Below are positions 1 through 6,592 of a DNA stretch of 11,749 nt, piece after piece. The DNA lies in assembly GCA_002788515.1 (NCBI GenBank), contig PFRJ01000131.1, positions 1-11,749 of the forward strand, written 5' to 3'. How positions within the stretch are numbered: position 1 is the first letter of the stretch; every line of letters begins with the position of its first letter. Source of the stretch: Nitrosopumilales archaeon CG_4_9_14_0_2_um_filter_34_16. Lineage in GTDB: Archaea; Thermoproteota; Nitrososphaeria; Nitrososphaerales; Nitrosopumilaceae. Made by a program: the position numbers and the translations under genes. The notes beneath the pieces are model-generated. The model ran no database searches. It was not told the DNA's origin and worked only from the letters and a program-made list of their open reading frames with translations.

Positions 1-254
1 GAATCTTGTGGTTTGTTTTGTCTGAAACAATCACTACAGTAAACAGGTTTGTTAGTTCTTGGAACAAATGGAATTTGACATTCAATACCACAATCAGAAC
101 AAGTTACAGTGGTAGATTCACTTCTGTCATCTCTAGAGTATCTTGAACTTCTGTCATCTCTAGAATTTCTAAAAGAACGGGATGGTTCATTTCCTCCAGC
201 ATATTTTCTTTCAGACTTTTTTTTATCAGAATATTTTGATTTGTAAAATTCCAT
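1..254 (-). CDS. CxxC-x17-CxxC zinc-ribbon protein, 3' end cut by window
   Basis: The first 84 codons are visible and the gene runs off the left edge. The start is ATG at 252-254. The N-terminal half (residues 1-50) is charged and low in complexity, rich in Lys, Arg, Ser and Asp, with SRDDRS present twice from a perfect short DNA repeat. It is followed by a zinc-ribbon: C52-S-D-C55, exactly 17 residues, then C73-S-D-C76. That spacing matches the small CxxC-x17-CxxC family known from archaea and bacteria, which probably binds one zinc ion. The basic, disordered N-terminus suggests nucleic-acid contact, but that is inference. No partner gene can be identified from this window. Confidence 0.8.
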   Translation of the reverse strand, partial: MEFYKSKYSDKKKSERKYAGGNEPSRSFRNSRDDRSSRYSRDDRSESTTVTCSDCGIECQIPFVPRTNKPVYCSDCFRQNKPQD

Positions 255-328
255 ATTATAGAAAATTTTAGATTTATTGGATATAGATACTTAGATCTTC
301 ATTTTACGCCTAAAATAAGATAAATGTG

Positions 329-658
329 TCAAACTAATGATTTATCCATTTCAGTAGACATTATTTCCTGTACTTTGAGAAAGTAAAGTTTTGTTGAATA
401 TGGCATATCATCCAAATTATTGTCAACTGCAATCATAAAATATCTAACAGCACGTTTTGAAATATCAAGATTAAATTTCATTGTTAAAACAGGATCTTGA
501 TGAACTTTAATTTTATCCTGAAGCCATGGAGGAGCCATATCTATTGTTTCTTTGATAATTTTAGTATACCAATATGAAAGATTGTGAGGATGCAAGCCTT
601 GTTTTAGATTAGATACATCAGTGTCAATTTGCTTCATCATGTGATTAATGATTGTCAT
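329..658 (-). CDS. Hypothetical protein, probably soluble and helical
   Basis: This is a 109-residue ORF starting with ATG at 656-658. A slightly later start at Met7 or Met8 is also possible. I do not recognise the family. The protein has no signal peptide, membrane segment or Cys pair. It is rich in amphipathic helix, with an aromatic patch near residues 28-31 (SYWY), a Trp at about 45 and a Lys/Arg-containing helix in the second half. It lies 52 bases downstream of the phosphopantetheine adenylyltransferase gene on the same strand, so the two could be co-transcribed. It is probably a lineage-conserved protein; coding is supported by its length and ordinary composition. Confidence 0.65.
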   Translation of the reverse strand: MTIINHMMKQIDTDVSNLKQGLHPHNLSYWYTKIIKETIDMAPPWLQDKIKVHQDPVLTMKFNLDISKRAVRYFMIAVDNNLDDMPYSTKLYFLKVQEIMSTEMDKSLV

Positions 659-710
659 GAGGCATGATCCTATAGTTTTGATTTATTCCAATTACTCAAA
701 GTTCCATAAG

Positions 711-1187
711 CTATTTGTCAATTGATAACAAGTTTCCATCAACATCAATTTCTGAATTTTTGATTCTGGTAGTAGATATTCTTGTTCCATCCTCTGCCAA
801 AAACATTGGAATTGTAATGATTTGAACAGGTGGAAGATTTTTTTCAGATCTTAATTTGTTCAGGATATTTCCTTGAGTACTTGTTTCATCACTAACAATT
901 AACGCTTGGACTTCTTTTTCTAAAACTGCAGGTCCGAAATCATTTTTTAATTTACTAATTTGAAAAGAAGCATTTAGGAAATTTTTTGTAATAACAGATG
1001 TTAAATTTTCAAAACGTTGAGTGTATTTATTTACAAGAATTTTTCCTTTTGTCTTAGCAAGTTCATCACTTGTTAGACCAATAATTACTTTATCAGAAAT
1101 TGTAAATGCATTTGAAAGTAATGTCAAGTGACCTTTATGAATAATGTCAAATGTACCGCCCATAGCAACTAGAGAGAATTTGGCCAT
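711..1187 (-). CDS. coaD: Phosphopantetheine adenylyltransferase, archaeal type
   Basis: The enzyme transfers AMP from ATP to 4'-phosphopantetheine, giving dephospho-CoA, the penultimate step of coenzyme A synthesis in the cytosol. The 158-residue protein opens with the nucleotidyltransferase signature GGTFDIIHKGH (residues 10-20), whose HxGH residues (H17, G19, H20) bind ATP phosphates. The second signature, ISTTRI, is at residues 137-142 near the C-terminus. Length and the lack of any kinase domain fit the archaeal single-domain PPAT (COG1019). Other archaeal cytidylyltransferases share the first motif, but the C-terminal ISTTRI favours PPAT. The start is ATG at 1185-1187, with an AT-rich promoter region just upstream. 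Confidence 0.88.
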   Translation of the reverse strand: MAKFSLVAMGGTFDIIHKGHLTLLSNAFTISDKVIIGLTSDELAKTKGKILVNKYTQRFENLTSVITKNFLNASFQISKLKNDFGPAVLEKEVQALIVSDETSTQGNILNKLRSEKNLPPVQIITIPMFLAEDGTRISTTRIKNSEIDVDGNLLSIDK

Positions 1188-1316
1188 GCAAATGTATGAT
1201 ATTATTTAAAAATAAACCTACTAGTTTTTTCTATAAATCTAGTCTGAATTATTCAGAAAAGTTGGTCAACCTGGTTCTTTATGCATTTAAATGATGAAAA
1301 TATATCTAAGAAAATT

Positions 1317-2393
1317 CTAATTTACAAGAATTAGCGTAAATGGTCCTTGATCTGCTATTGGAACATTATTTCTATCCCAAACAAATGTTTCAATAAAGAA
1401 TAATCCAGGTTGTTCTGGAGTCCAGTCTATTACTTGAGTTTCTTGTCCAGTTCCAATAAATCTTCCATCAAATTTTCCAATATATTCCACAGTAGGTAAT
1501 GCATCACGACTTGATGGGGATTTTTTTATCTGAACATAGTAAGTGTAAGCAGTTTCGTTAGATTCTGTATCTGCTGCAAATTCAATCCAAGTGTTACTTT
1601 TTATGTTAACAACAGATCCAACTTTAAGATCAGATAGTTTATTTCCATTAGAATCTTCTACAGACACATCAGAGATTGTTACTAATTTGGTAGGAATTTG
1701 AGATTGTGGAATTTTTACATCAACGAAATCAGAATAAAAAACATTAGATTCAGCAAAAAGCCAAAATCCTACCGCTTGCGAATTAATTTTTTTGTTAAAT
1801 TCAAAATCAACATTAGTGTTTAAATCAACTTTACCCAATTCAATTGTAGAAACTTCAAGCATTCGTGGTGGGTCAAAATTATCATAAAATGCAAGGTATA
1901 CATTAGTATCAGTATTTGGAGCCCCTCCATTTTGTAAAACTCCTGAAAATTGTAGAGTTTTATCCAAAACTATGTCGCTAGAATATACAATAAGACCTTT
2001 TTGTTTTTTGTCTGAAGGTTCAAATCCCAAAAGCGAAACAGACGCTTCTGTTATGTCAGTATCAGGTGTTGGAGAACGAATAGAGTATGGTGATTTGCCA
2101 TTTGGTGGAATTACCTCAAGAATGGTAGTACCTTGTGTTACCTCCAAAGGAGCAGATCCAAATTCATCAAAGAAGTTTGCTTGAATTTTGACATTTGCAA
2201 CAGATGTTAATGAATTCTTATTTTCAACTATTCCAACTACAACAGTGTATCCTTCAGAATCTCGATAGACAAAAGGAATTTCATTTGTGAAAGAGACAGA
2301 CAGAGTGGGAGCATTATCAGTTGTTTCTGCAGAAAATGCCTGTGAGAAAGGGATTAGAAACAATATCAAGAATGTAGATAAAACTAATTTCAT
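1317..2393 (-). CDS. Secreted multi-domain beta-sandwich protein
   Basis: This 358-residue protein begins with a Sec-type signal peptide: Lys2, a hydrophobic core at about residues 3-17 and a likely cleavage near SQA or FSA (residues 19-22). The mature part appears to hold two or three Ig/FxLYD-like beta domains. One starts near residue 48 (YTVVVGIVENKNS then ANFFDEFG), another near residue 145 (a second NVYLAFYDNFD strand pair), and a C-terminal domain of about 120 residues contains a WTPEQPGLFFIETFVWD segment. Such modules are common in exported thaumarchaeal proteins, probably at the cell surface. No enzyme motif, Cys pair or C-terminal anchor is visible. The gene stands alone, with about 130 bases of non-coding DNA on each side. 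Confidence 0.8.
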   Translation of the reverse strand: MKLVLSTFLILFLIPFSQAFSAETTDNAPTLSVSFTNEIPFVYRDSEGYTVVVGIVENKNSLTSVANVKIQANFFDEFGSAPLEVTQGTTILEVIPPNGKSPYSIRSPTPDTDITEASVSLLGFEPSDKKQKGLIVYSSDIVLDKTLQFSGVLQNGGAPNTDTNVYLAFYDNFDPPRMLEVSTIELGKVDLNTNVDFEFNKKINSQAVGFWLFAESNVFYSDFVDVKIPQSQIPTKLVTISDVSVEDSNGNKLSDLKVGSVVNIKSNTWIEFAADTESNETAYTYYVQIKKSPSSRDALPTVEYIGKFDGRFIGTGQETQVIDWTPEQPGLFFIETFVWDRNNVPIADQGPFTLILVN

Positions 2394-2525
2394 ATCTAGA
2401 TTTCCTTACGATTAGGGATTAATTTCAGGTAACATAACATATAGTGAACAATAAAGGTAACAACGTTTAACCCAGTTACACTAGACGTTAAGAGAATAAA
2501 AAGAAATTAAAAATAGATGTAAATT

Positions 2526-2627
2526 TTATTTTCTCTTTGCGGTAATTGCCAACCAGTATATCAAACCTGGTGCTAAACCAACAATGAGTGGAATCCATAC
2601 AGGCCATCCATCTGCTACACTTGTCAT
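2526..2627 (-). CDS. 33-residue single-span membrane peptide
   Basis: The short ORF begins with ATG at 2625-2627 and ends with TAA at 2526-2528. The peptide has a short polar N-terminus containing two Trp (W8, W11), one hydrophobic span at about residues 10-28 and a basic end (AKRK), predicting C-terminus inside. A TATA-like box lies 24-31 bases before the start, consistent with a leaderless transcript. Small membrane peptides of this kind are often subunits of larger membrane complexes in archaea, but I cannot assign a partner. Coding is supported by the membrane-like composition and the promoter spacing, not by known homology. Confidence 0.6.
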   Translation of the reverse strand: MTSVADGWPVWIPLIVGLAPGLIYWLAITAKRK

Positions 2628-2650
2628 AGATGAAAAACGAAACTTATCCT

Positions 2651-2658
2651 ATTTAAAT
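2651..2658 (-). promoter_or_regulatory. TATA-like box for the 33-residue membrane peptide
   Basis: ATTTAAAT lies 24-31 bases upstream of the ATG at 2627, the expected archaeal TATA position if transcription starts at or just before the start codon. Confidence 0.45.
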
Positions 2659-2703
2659 CCATCCTGAAGTCTGAATTTCAGCATTGATCGGGAAATACGA
2701 AAG

Positions 2704-2777
2704 TGGACCGGACGGAATTTGAATCCGTGACCCCCCGCGTGCAAGGCGGGTATACTACCAGGCTATACTACCGGCCC
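2704..2777 (-). tRNA. tRNA-Ala(TGC)
   Basis: A complete 74-base cloverleaf can be folded on the minus strand. The acceptor GGGCCGG pairs with CCGGTCC and contains the G3-U70 wobble that is the universal alanine identity element. The D-stem is GTAT with two wobble pairs. The anticodon stem CCCGC/GCGGG has loop CTTGCAC, so the anticodon is TGC. The T arm carries TTCAAAT. The discriminator base is A and CCA is not encoded. No intron is visible. Confidence 0.95.
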
Positions 2778-2857
2778 ACACAAGTGATGAATAATGTGTG
2801 GATTTTAATTGTTGTCTTCTTGGGAAGAATTTTATTTGAAATCTAATTCGATTTAAT

Positions 2858-3427
2858 ATGGTACTTTTAGAATCACAAATCAAGTTAAAAACAGGAGATA
2901 TTGCACCTGATTTTGAATTACTAGGAACTGATGACAAAAAACACTCACTGAAGGATTATAACAATTACAAAGGAATTTTGGTAATTTTCATGTGTAATCA
3001 TTGTCCATATGTCAAAGCAAAAGTTGATGCATTAAACGAATTACATGATAAATTTGGCAAAGAAATTGCAATCATAGGAATCAACAGTAATGACTCTACG
3101 GATTATCCTGAAGACAGTTTTGATGCTATGAAAGAGACTGCAAAAGAGAAAGGATTTGGATTTGACTACCTAGTAGATGAAACTCAGGAAGTTGCCAAAA
3201 AGTATGGAGCAATGTGTACGCCAGATCCATTCCTGTTCAATAGCCAAAAACAGTTAGTTTTTCATGGAAAAATAGACAATGCCATGAAACCAGATGATGT
3301 TGCAACTGAAAAAACAATGATAGTCAACATGCAGAAATTATTATCTGGTGAAAAAATTCAGAAAGATTTTGACCCCTCCATTGGGTGCTCAATCAAGTGG
3401 AAAGAAAATAAAACACATTTTAATTGA
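2858..3427 (+). CDS. Thioredoxin-fold redoxin (AhpC/TSA-TlpA-like)
   Basis: This 189-residue protein has the thioredoxin fold of the redoxin/AhpC-TSA group. The N-terminal GDIAPDFELLGTDDK segment (residues 13-27) is the usual family opening. The active site is C46-N-H-C49-P-Y, a CxxC pair rather than a lone peroxidatic Cys. It is followed by the conserved VDETQEVAKKYGAMCTPDPF region around residues 107-126. It probably acts as a cytosolic thiol-disulfide oxidoreductase or peroxide-reducing protein; the substrate cannot be told. No signal peptide is present. The start is ATG at 2858, followed by typical family sequence within ten residues. It is transcribed divergently from the tRNA-Ala. Confidence 0.85.
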   Translation: MVLLESQIKLKTGDIAPDFELLGTDDKKHSLKDYNNYKGILVIFMCNHCPYVKAKVDALNELHDKFGKEIAIIGINSNDSTDYPEDSFDAMKETAKEKGFGFDYLVDETQEVAKKYGAMCTPDPFLFNSQKQLVFHGKIDNAMKPDDVATEKTMIVNMQKLLSGEKIQKDFDPSIGCSIKWKENKTHFN

Positions 3428-3431
3428 ATGA

Positions 3432-3609
3432 AATGAAATCAAAATCAAGTTTATTGATGATGATGGATTAACTATCTTCTCAAATCTGGAAACCTCATTA
3501 AGTGAATTAATCAAGGTTTGCTGAATCACTTCAATGATCATTCTCAATCATTAAAGACGTAAGAAATGACATAAAACAATCCAAATCAATAGAGCAAATA
3601 TTATTTTAA
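3432..3609 (+). pseudogene. Possible decayed small protein gene
   Basis: Two adjacent stretches read like protein but in different frames. From 3432 the frame encodes NEIKIKFIDDDGLTIFSNLE and more, up to a TGA at 3522. From about 3517 a +1 shifted frame continues AESLQ, a TGA at 3535, then SFSIIKDVRNDIKQSKSIEQ and a stop at 3607-3609. No start codon opens the first part. One frameshift plus one nonsense codon would join them into a single charged, helical protein of about 60 residues. It could also be chance in AT-rich DNA, so the call is tentative. Confidence 0.3.
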
Positions 3610-3706
3610 ATTAAATTTACACCTGTAAATTATCATTCTGTCGCTTGAGAATCATTTGTGAAATACAATATACACTTTAAATTCAAGAAAATGTATCTCA
3701 CATCAC

Positions 3707-4510
3707 ATGGTCAGTCAGGGAATTTTGATAGGTATTGCAGTAGGTGTATTTTTTGCAGGTTTGGGAATAGGATACTCTATAGTTCAATCAACTTCAACAC
3801 CAATGATGATGACTTCTCAACAGATGCAACAAATGATGAATGACCCTAACACGATGAACCAATGGCATCAAACTATGATGAATAATCCAGATGCTATGAA
3901 TCAGTGGATGGGAACAATGATGAATGACCCACAAGCAATGCAACAAATGCATGACATAATGATGTCTAATACTCAACACATGAATCAAATGATGAGTCCT
4001 ATGATGGGAACAATGATGAATGACCCACAAATGCAACAACAAATGATGACTCACATGATGGGAAATCAAGGAATGATGAACTCTATGATGAATAATCAAG
4101 ACATGATGAACATGATGATGAGTGGCAATATGATGATGGACAATAACATGATGATTGATTCGGGAATGATGGGAGAGCATATGATGATGGGCTCACCAAT
4201 TACACAACAAAGTGATGTTATAACTACGATTAACAATATAGAAAAAATTCTAGATCAAGTATCATCAAATTATAGAAATGGTGATCAAGATTCTGCGTTT
4301 TCACTTGCAACAAATGCATACTTAGAAAATTATGAATATGTTGAAGGTGCAATAGCTCAAAAAGATAGAACTTTAATGGAGAAAATTGAATTAATGATGA
4401 GAGTAGATCTCCGAAATATGATAAAAAATGATGAATCACCTGACGTGATAGATGCAAAAATTGCTTCTATCAAGAGTAACTTAATAACCGCAAAATCACT
4501 ATTTCAATAG
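3707..4510 (+). CDS. Membrane-anchored Met-rich protein with C-terminal helical domain
   Basis: This 267-residue protein has three parts. Residues 5-26 form a Gly-rich membrane anchor. Residues 33-161 are extremely Met-rich (48 Met in 129 residues), built from degenerate units such as GTMMNDPQ and MNQW with Asn, Gln, Asp and some His. Residues 165-267 form a helical domain (GDQDSAFSLATNAYLENYEYVEG and on) that resembles the extracytoplasmic helical domain associated with FTR1-type metal permeases. Clustered Met thioethers typically bind Cu(I), so a copper-holding role outside the membrane is a reasonable inference for a copper-dependent ammonia oxidiser. The start is ATG at 3707, directly before the membrane anchor; TTTAAA at 3676-3681 is a suitable TATA element. 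A zinc-ribbon gene follows 12 bases later. Confidence 0.75.
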   Translation: MVSQGILIGIAVGVFFAGLGIGYSIVQSTSTPMMMTSQQMQQMMNDPNTMNQWHQTMMNNPDAMNQWMGTMMNDPQAMQQMHDIMMSNTQHMNQMMSPMMGTMMNDPQMQQQMMTHMMGNQGMMNSMMNNQDMMNMMMSGNMMMDNNMMIDSGMMGEHMMMGSPITQQSDVITTINNIEKILDQVSSNYRNGDQDSAFSLATNAYLENYEYVEGAIAQKDRTLMEKIELMMRVDLRNMIKNDESPDVIDAKIASIKSNLITAKSLFQ

Positions 4511-4522
4511 ATTTTTCCCATA

Positions 4523-4654
4523 ATGAAAGAGAAAAAAGAATTTTGTACACGCTGTCCTTTCCATGATGTAGAATTAATTCACACAGAATTACAAGATGGT
4601 ACCTCTAAGGATTATTGTCCAAAATGTCAAGAGTTGTTTGGAGAAAAAATCTAA
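4523..4654 (+). CDS. 43-residue zinc-ribbon microprotein
   Basis: The ORF starts with ATG at 4523, 12 bases after the Met-rich gene's stop, so the two are probably one transcript. The peptide has C8-T-R-C11, twenty residues, then C32-P-K-C35, a treble-clef or zinc-ribbon arrangement expected to bind one zinc ion. Nearly the whole protein is the ribbon, so it may act as an accessory subunit, a nucleic-acid contact or a metal-binding peptide. Pairing with the Met-rich protein hints at metal handling, but that is inference. I know no name for it. Confidence 0.65.
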   Translation: MKEKKEFCTRCPFHDVELIHTELQDGTSKDYCPKCQELFGEKI

Positions 4655-4661
4655 TCACATT

Positions 4662-4766
4662 ATGAATATTAAGTTAAACTCCCAAATTCTCGGGTTTGTG
4701 TTTACAGGAACCTTCCTTTACAACGGGCATCTTTTCGTGATGCAGACCATTGAATCAAAGAAATGA
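4662..4766 (+). CDS. Doubtful 34-residue ORF with hydrophobic core
   Basis: An ATG-started ORF begins 7 bases after the zinc-ribbon gene and ends with TGA at 4764-4766. It encodes a short polar start, a moderately hydrophobic middle (LGFVFTGTFLY) and a charged end. Spacing suggests a third cistron of the Met-rich operon, but no motif supports it, and a 34-codon ORF can arise by chance. It may instead be 3' untranslated DNA between convergent genes. Confidence 0.25.
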   Translation: MNIKLNSQILGFVFTGTFLYNGHLFVMQTIESKK

Positions 4767-4781
4767 TAATACGATATAATC

Positions 4782-5348
4782 CTAGTTTGCCATCAAATGT
4801 CTGTCTTGTGTTTTTTCGATATCTTGCTCTTGTTCATTGATTATGTTCAATGTCATACTAGATTCAATGTGAGGTAATGCACGGACGGCTTTGGTTATGA
4901 TATTTTCTAGTGTTTTATTATCAGACGCTTGAATTTTACAAATAACATCATAAAATCCAAAAACTACATCTGCTTCTTTTACTTCTGGAATGTGGCTAAG
5001 ATTTTTCAGGGTTGGGTATTCCTCTCCCTTTTTACAATGAATTACAACGTATGCTTGAGCAATATTCTGCCCTAGAATCATCCCAACCAGATTCTCAGAT
5101 GGTAGGAATAGTTCTTGAGATTCTGAACGAGTTAAAGTCAAAGTCGAATGAATTTTTGGCATTTTACGAATAACTCCAGTAACCATTTTCATAACTTTCT
5201 CTTCTGATTCCAGTTCAATTTTTGCAACAATGTCATAAAGACCAAGTGTACCATGAGCTTCCTTTATACCGTCAATTTTTTTCAGTGATGAGATCACATC
5301 TATTTCTGAGCCCAAATCACAGTTCATTAAGACATATGCTTTAGCCAT
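4782..5348 (-). CDS. Tandem Lrp/AsnC ligand-binding (RAM) domain protein without HTH
   Basis: This 188-residue protein is an internal duplication of the Lrp/AsnC C-terminal RAM domain, which binds amino acids and oligomerises. The repeats align clearly: AYVLMNCDLGSE (4-15) with AYVVIHCKKGEE (99-110), GLYDIVAKIE (36-45) with GFYDVICKIQ (131-140), and IRKMPKIHSTLTL (60-72) with VRALPHIESSMTL (155-167). No DNA-binding helix-turn-helix is present, so it is not a complete Lrp regulator. Stand-alone RAM proteins may act as ligand sensors or as partners of full regulators. It starts 2 bases after the stop of a C2H2 finger gene, so the pair are almost certainly translated from one message. Confidence 0.85.
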   Translation of the reverse strand: MAKAYVLMNCDLGSEIDVISSLKKIDGIKEAHGTLGLYDIVAKIELESEEKVMKMVTGVIRKMPKIHSTLTLTRSESQELFLPSENLVGMILGQNIAQAYVVIHCKKGEEYPTLKNLSHIPEVKEADVVFGFYDVICKIQASDNKTLENIITKAVRALPHIESSMTLNIINEQEQDIEKTQDRHLMAN

Positions 5349-5350
5349 TT

Positions 5351-5524
5351 TCAGTGATCTTGCTTCTCACGTTTTGGTTTTGAATGAGCCTTTATCATAT
5401 GCTTTTTGGTTCTTTCTGGATCGGTAAATTCCATATTGCAGATTTTACATTTGTTAGAAAACGTTGTTTCTCTTTTCAACATACTCTTCATCATACTTTT
5501 GCCAAAAGACAACTTTGATTTCAT
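5351..5524 (-). CDS. 57-residue C2H2 zinc-finger microprotein
   Basis: The peptide carries one classical C2H2 finger: C26-K-I-C29, twelve residues, H42, four residues, H47. Basic tails lie on both sides, including a Lys-rich N-terminus and the end KPKREKQDH. A single finger with basic flanks could bind DNA or RNA, or recruit a partner. The stop lies 2 bases before the RAM-domain gene, forming an operon. Its ATG at 5522-5524 is exactly 35 bases from the palindrome at 5560-5572, and a TATA-like TTATAAC sits between them. The other C2H2 microprotein in this window, at 7971-8126, has the same 35-base spacing to its own palindrome copy. Confidence 0.75.
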   Translation of the reverse strand: MKSKLSFGKSMMKSMLKRETTFSNKCKICNMEFTDPERTKKHMIKAHSKPKREKQDH

Positions 5525-5542
5525 GTAAAAATTAGAAATTCG

Positions 5543-5552
5543 TTGTTATAAG
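5543..5552 (-). promoter_or_regulatory. TATA-like box for the C2H2/RAM operon
   Basis: On the minus strand this reads CTTATAACAA. Its TATAAC core lies about 21-28 bases before the ATG at 5524, between the palindrome and the gene. The adjoining GCAACTGCT resembles GGAACTGCT at the equivalent place before the other C2H2 gene. Confidence 0.5.
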
Positions 5553-5559
5553 CAGTTGC

Positions 5560-5572
5560 TTAACATTGTTAA
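5560..5572. promoter_or_regulatory. Palindromic operator copy 1 (TTAACATTGTTAA)
   Basis: This 13-base palindrome has arms TTAACA and TGTTAA around one central base. It sits between divergent genes, exactly 35 bases before the C2H2 start at 5524. On the other side it is 28 bases before GTG 5601 and 37 before ATG 5610 of the winged-helix gene. Position upstream of TATA suggests an activator site serving both directions. Confidence 0.75.
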
Positions 5573-5600
5573 TCAAACATAGATTTCCATAATAGTTAAA

Positions 5601-5939
5601 GTGGCATTGATGTCAATAGGCATATTGGCCGATTCCAAAGGATATCGTGACAGGATATACATTGTAAAAGATATTATTTTAACTTTAGCAGAATACGGTC
5701 AGCTCAATCAAACAGCGTTGTTTAGCTTTTGTGGATTAAACATTACAAAACATAAAAAGATTTTAGATAATCTCGAAGAAAATGAAATGATACAAAGAAC
5801 AGAAACTGCAGATGGAAAAAGAATAATTACAATGTTCAAGGTTACTCACAAAGGAATGGATTTTTGTCATGAGATATTGGAACCTTTTGAAAATCTGTTT
5901 CCAAGAAGTGGCAGAACTAGTTCATCTAAATTTGAGTGA
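5601..5939 (+). CDS. Winged-helix DNA-binding regulator
   Basis: This 112-residue protein is a stand-alone winged helix. Helix 1 covers about residues 17-31, a turn follows, and helix 3 (INITKHKKILDNLEENEMI region, about 46-64) is the likely recognition helix. The wing (RTETADGKRIITMFKVTHKG) covers about 66-85, followed by a dimerisation-like C-terminal helix. It resembles the small archaeal HTH_45/PadR-like single-domain regulators. GTG at 5601 gives 112 residues. ATG at 5610 loses three residues and places the start 37 bases from the palindrome, matching the other copies, so I favour 5610. It is the nearest candidate to bind the palindrome and regulate itself; that is inference. No ligand domain is visible. 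Confidence 0.8.
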   Translation: MALMSIGILADSKGYRDRIYIVKDIILTLAEYGQLNQTALFSFCGLNITKHKKILDNLEENEMIQRTETADGKRIITMFKVTHKGMDFCHEILEPFENLFPRSGRTSSSKFE

Positions 5940-6308
5940 TTATTCTTCATCCAAATGATATTTTGAAGATATTTCTTTATCCAGATCGTCTCTTTTCTTC
6001 AAGTAACCACAATATCGTCTGTTCCACGAACTAAGAGATTGGAATTGCTGTAAGCCTGCAACAAGCCAAATTCCAGAAGTTACTAAAACTACAGTTAGCA
6101 AAACTGTCAATAATAATGCAAATTCACCTTCACTTTCTATTAGAACACGGAATTTTGGATGTGTAATTAGATATAATGAAATTCCTATCGCAAGTGGTGC
6201 TAAAATAAGGGCTGAAAAGGACATTCCTAACATTATTCCTCTTAGCTGTTGAATTTTTTCAATAAAAAGATCCATCGAACTTAGAATGTTATTGTGATTA
6301 TCAGACAA
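5940..6308 (-). CDS. Two-span membrane protein of unknown function
   Basis: This 122-residue protein has two hydrophobic spans at about residues 28-49 and 64-86, with a polar N-terminus and a highly charged C-terminal tail (KKRDDLDKEISSKYHLDEE). The topology suggests both tails are cytosolic. I recognise no family. The start is TTG at 6306-6308, supported by an AGAGG Shine-Dalgarno-like stretch about 6 bases before it and a TATATAAA element upstream. It is convergent with the winged-helix gene and their stops abut without overlap. The palindrome at 6438 is 129 bases away, so regulation of this gene by it is unlikely. Confidence 0.7.
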   Translation of the reverse strand: MSDNHNNILSSMDLFIEKIQQLRGIMLGMSFSALILAPLAIGISLYLITHPKFRVLIESEGEFALLLTVLLTVVLVTSGIWLVAGLQQFQSLSSWNRRYCGYLKKRDDLDKEISSKYHLDEE

Positions 6309-6437
6309 ATTTTTCCTCTTTTAGATTTAATGAATTTTGTTTTATATATTCTGAATGGCACTTTGTAAAAAATAAATTAAAACTTGCTAAAATTTGCATT
6401 TGTATCTATCTGATATTGTATAGTATATAGCAAATAC

Positions 6438-6450
6438 TTAACAATGTTAA
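6438..6450. promoter_or_regulatory. Palindromic operator copy 2 (TTAACAATGTTAA)
   Basis: Same arms as copy 1, with the opposite central base. It lies exactly 35 bases before ATG 6486 of the two-gene zinc-ribbon operon. A TATA-like TTTTATTAAA follows at 6457-6466, so the palindrome abuts the promoter upstream. Confidence 0.75.
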
Positions 6451-6456
6451 TTCACT

Positions 6457-6466
6457 TTTATTAAAA
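6457..6466 (+). promoter_or_regulatory. TATA-like box for the 6486/6593 operon
   Basis: TTTTATTAAA lies 20-29 bases before ATG 6486, directly downstream of operator copy 2. Confidence 0.45.
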
Positions 6467-6485
6467 ATCCAATCCAGCTCAATTC

Positions 6486-6590
6486 ATGAAGAAAAAAGAA
6501 GATTTGGACTATGAGAACTTGGCAATTAAAAAAAATGAAGATTGGTGGAGATTAGAAAAATTTCAGATTGGAAGGAGTAGATTTCCATAG
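6486..6590 (+). CDS. 34-residue charged peptide upstream of zinc-ribbon gene
   Basis: The short ORF starts with ATG at 6486 and ends with TAG at 6588-6590, only 2 bases before the next ATG. The peptide is Lys/Glu/Asp-rich with a central NEDWWRLEKF segment and a basic end. It has no Cys and no membrane span. The tight coupling to the zinc-ribbon gene and the 35-base spacing to operator copy 2 both argue that this start is used. It could be a structural partner of the downstream protein or a regulatory leader peptide. I recognise no family. Confidence 0.55.
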   Translation: MKKKEDLDYENLAIKKNEDWWRLEKFQIGRSRFP

Positions 6591-6592
6591 AT

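Noticed and set aside
120..170. Short direct repeat as possible CRISPR or regulatory array
   Set aside because: It is two copies of an in-frame SRDDRS-coding unit within the zinc-ribbon gene, without spacers.
1972..2184. 70-codon plus-strand ORF inside the secreted protein gene
   Set aside because: Shadow of a convincing 358-residue minus-strand gene with a signal peptide.
2755..2937. 60-codon minus-strand ORF
   Set aside because: It overlaps the redoxin N-terminus and the 5' part of the tRNA-Ala; no protein-like features.
3658..3843. 61-codon plus-strand ORF overlapping the start of the Met-rich gene
   Set aside because: It is a different frame across the membrane anchor and Met repeats, with no domain sense.
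3794..4180. Long His-rich minus-strand ORF opposite the Met-rich gene
   Set aside because: It is the antisense of ATG/ATC repeats: Met codons on one strand read as His on the other. The plus-strand frame has a membrane anchor and a well-formed C-terminal domain.
6301..6399. 32-codon minus-strand ORF starting 38 bases from operator copy 2
   Set aside because: Spacing is tempting, but the DNA contains the TATA box and Shine-Dalgarno-like sequence of the TTG-started membrane gene, and the peptide is low in complexity.
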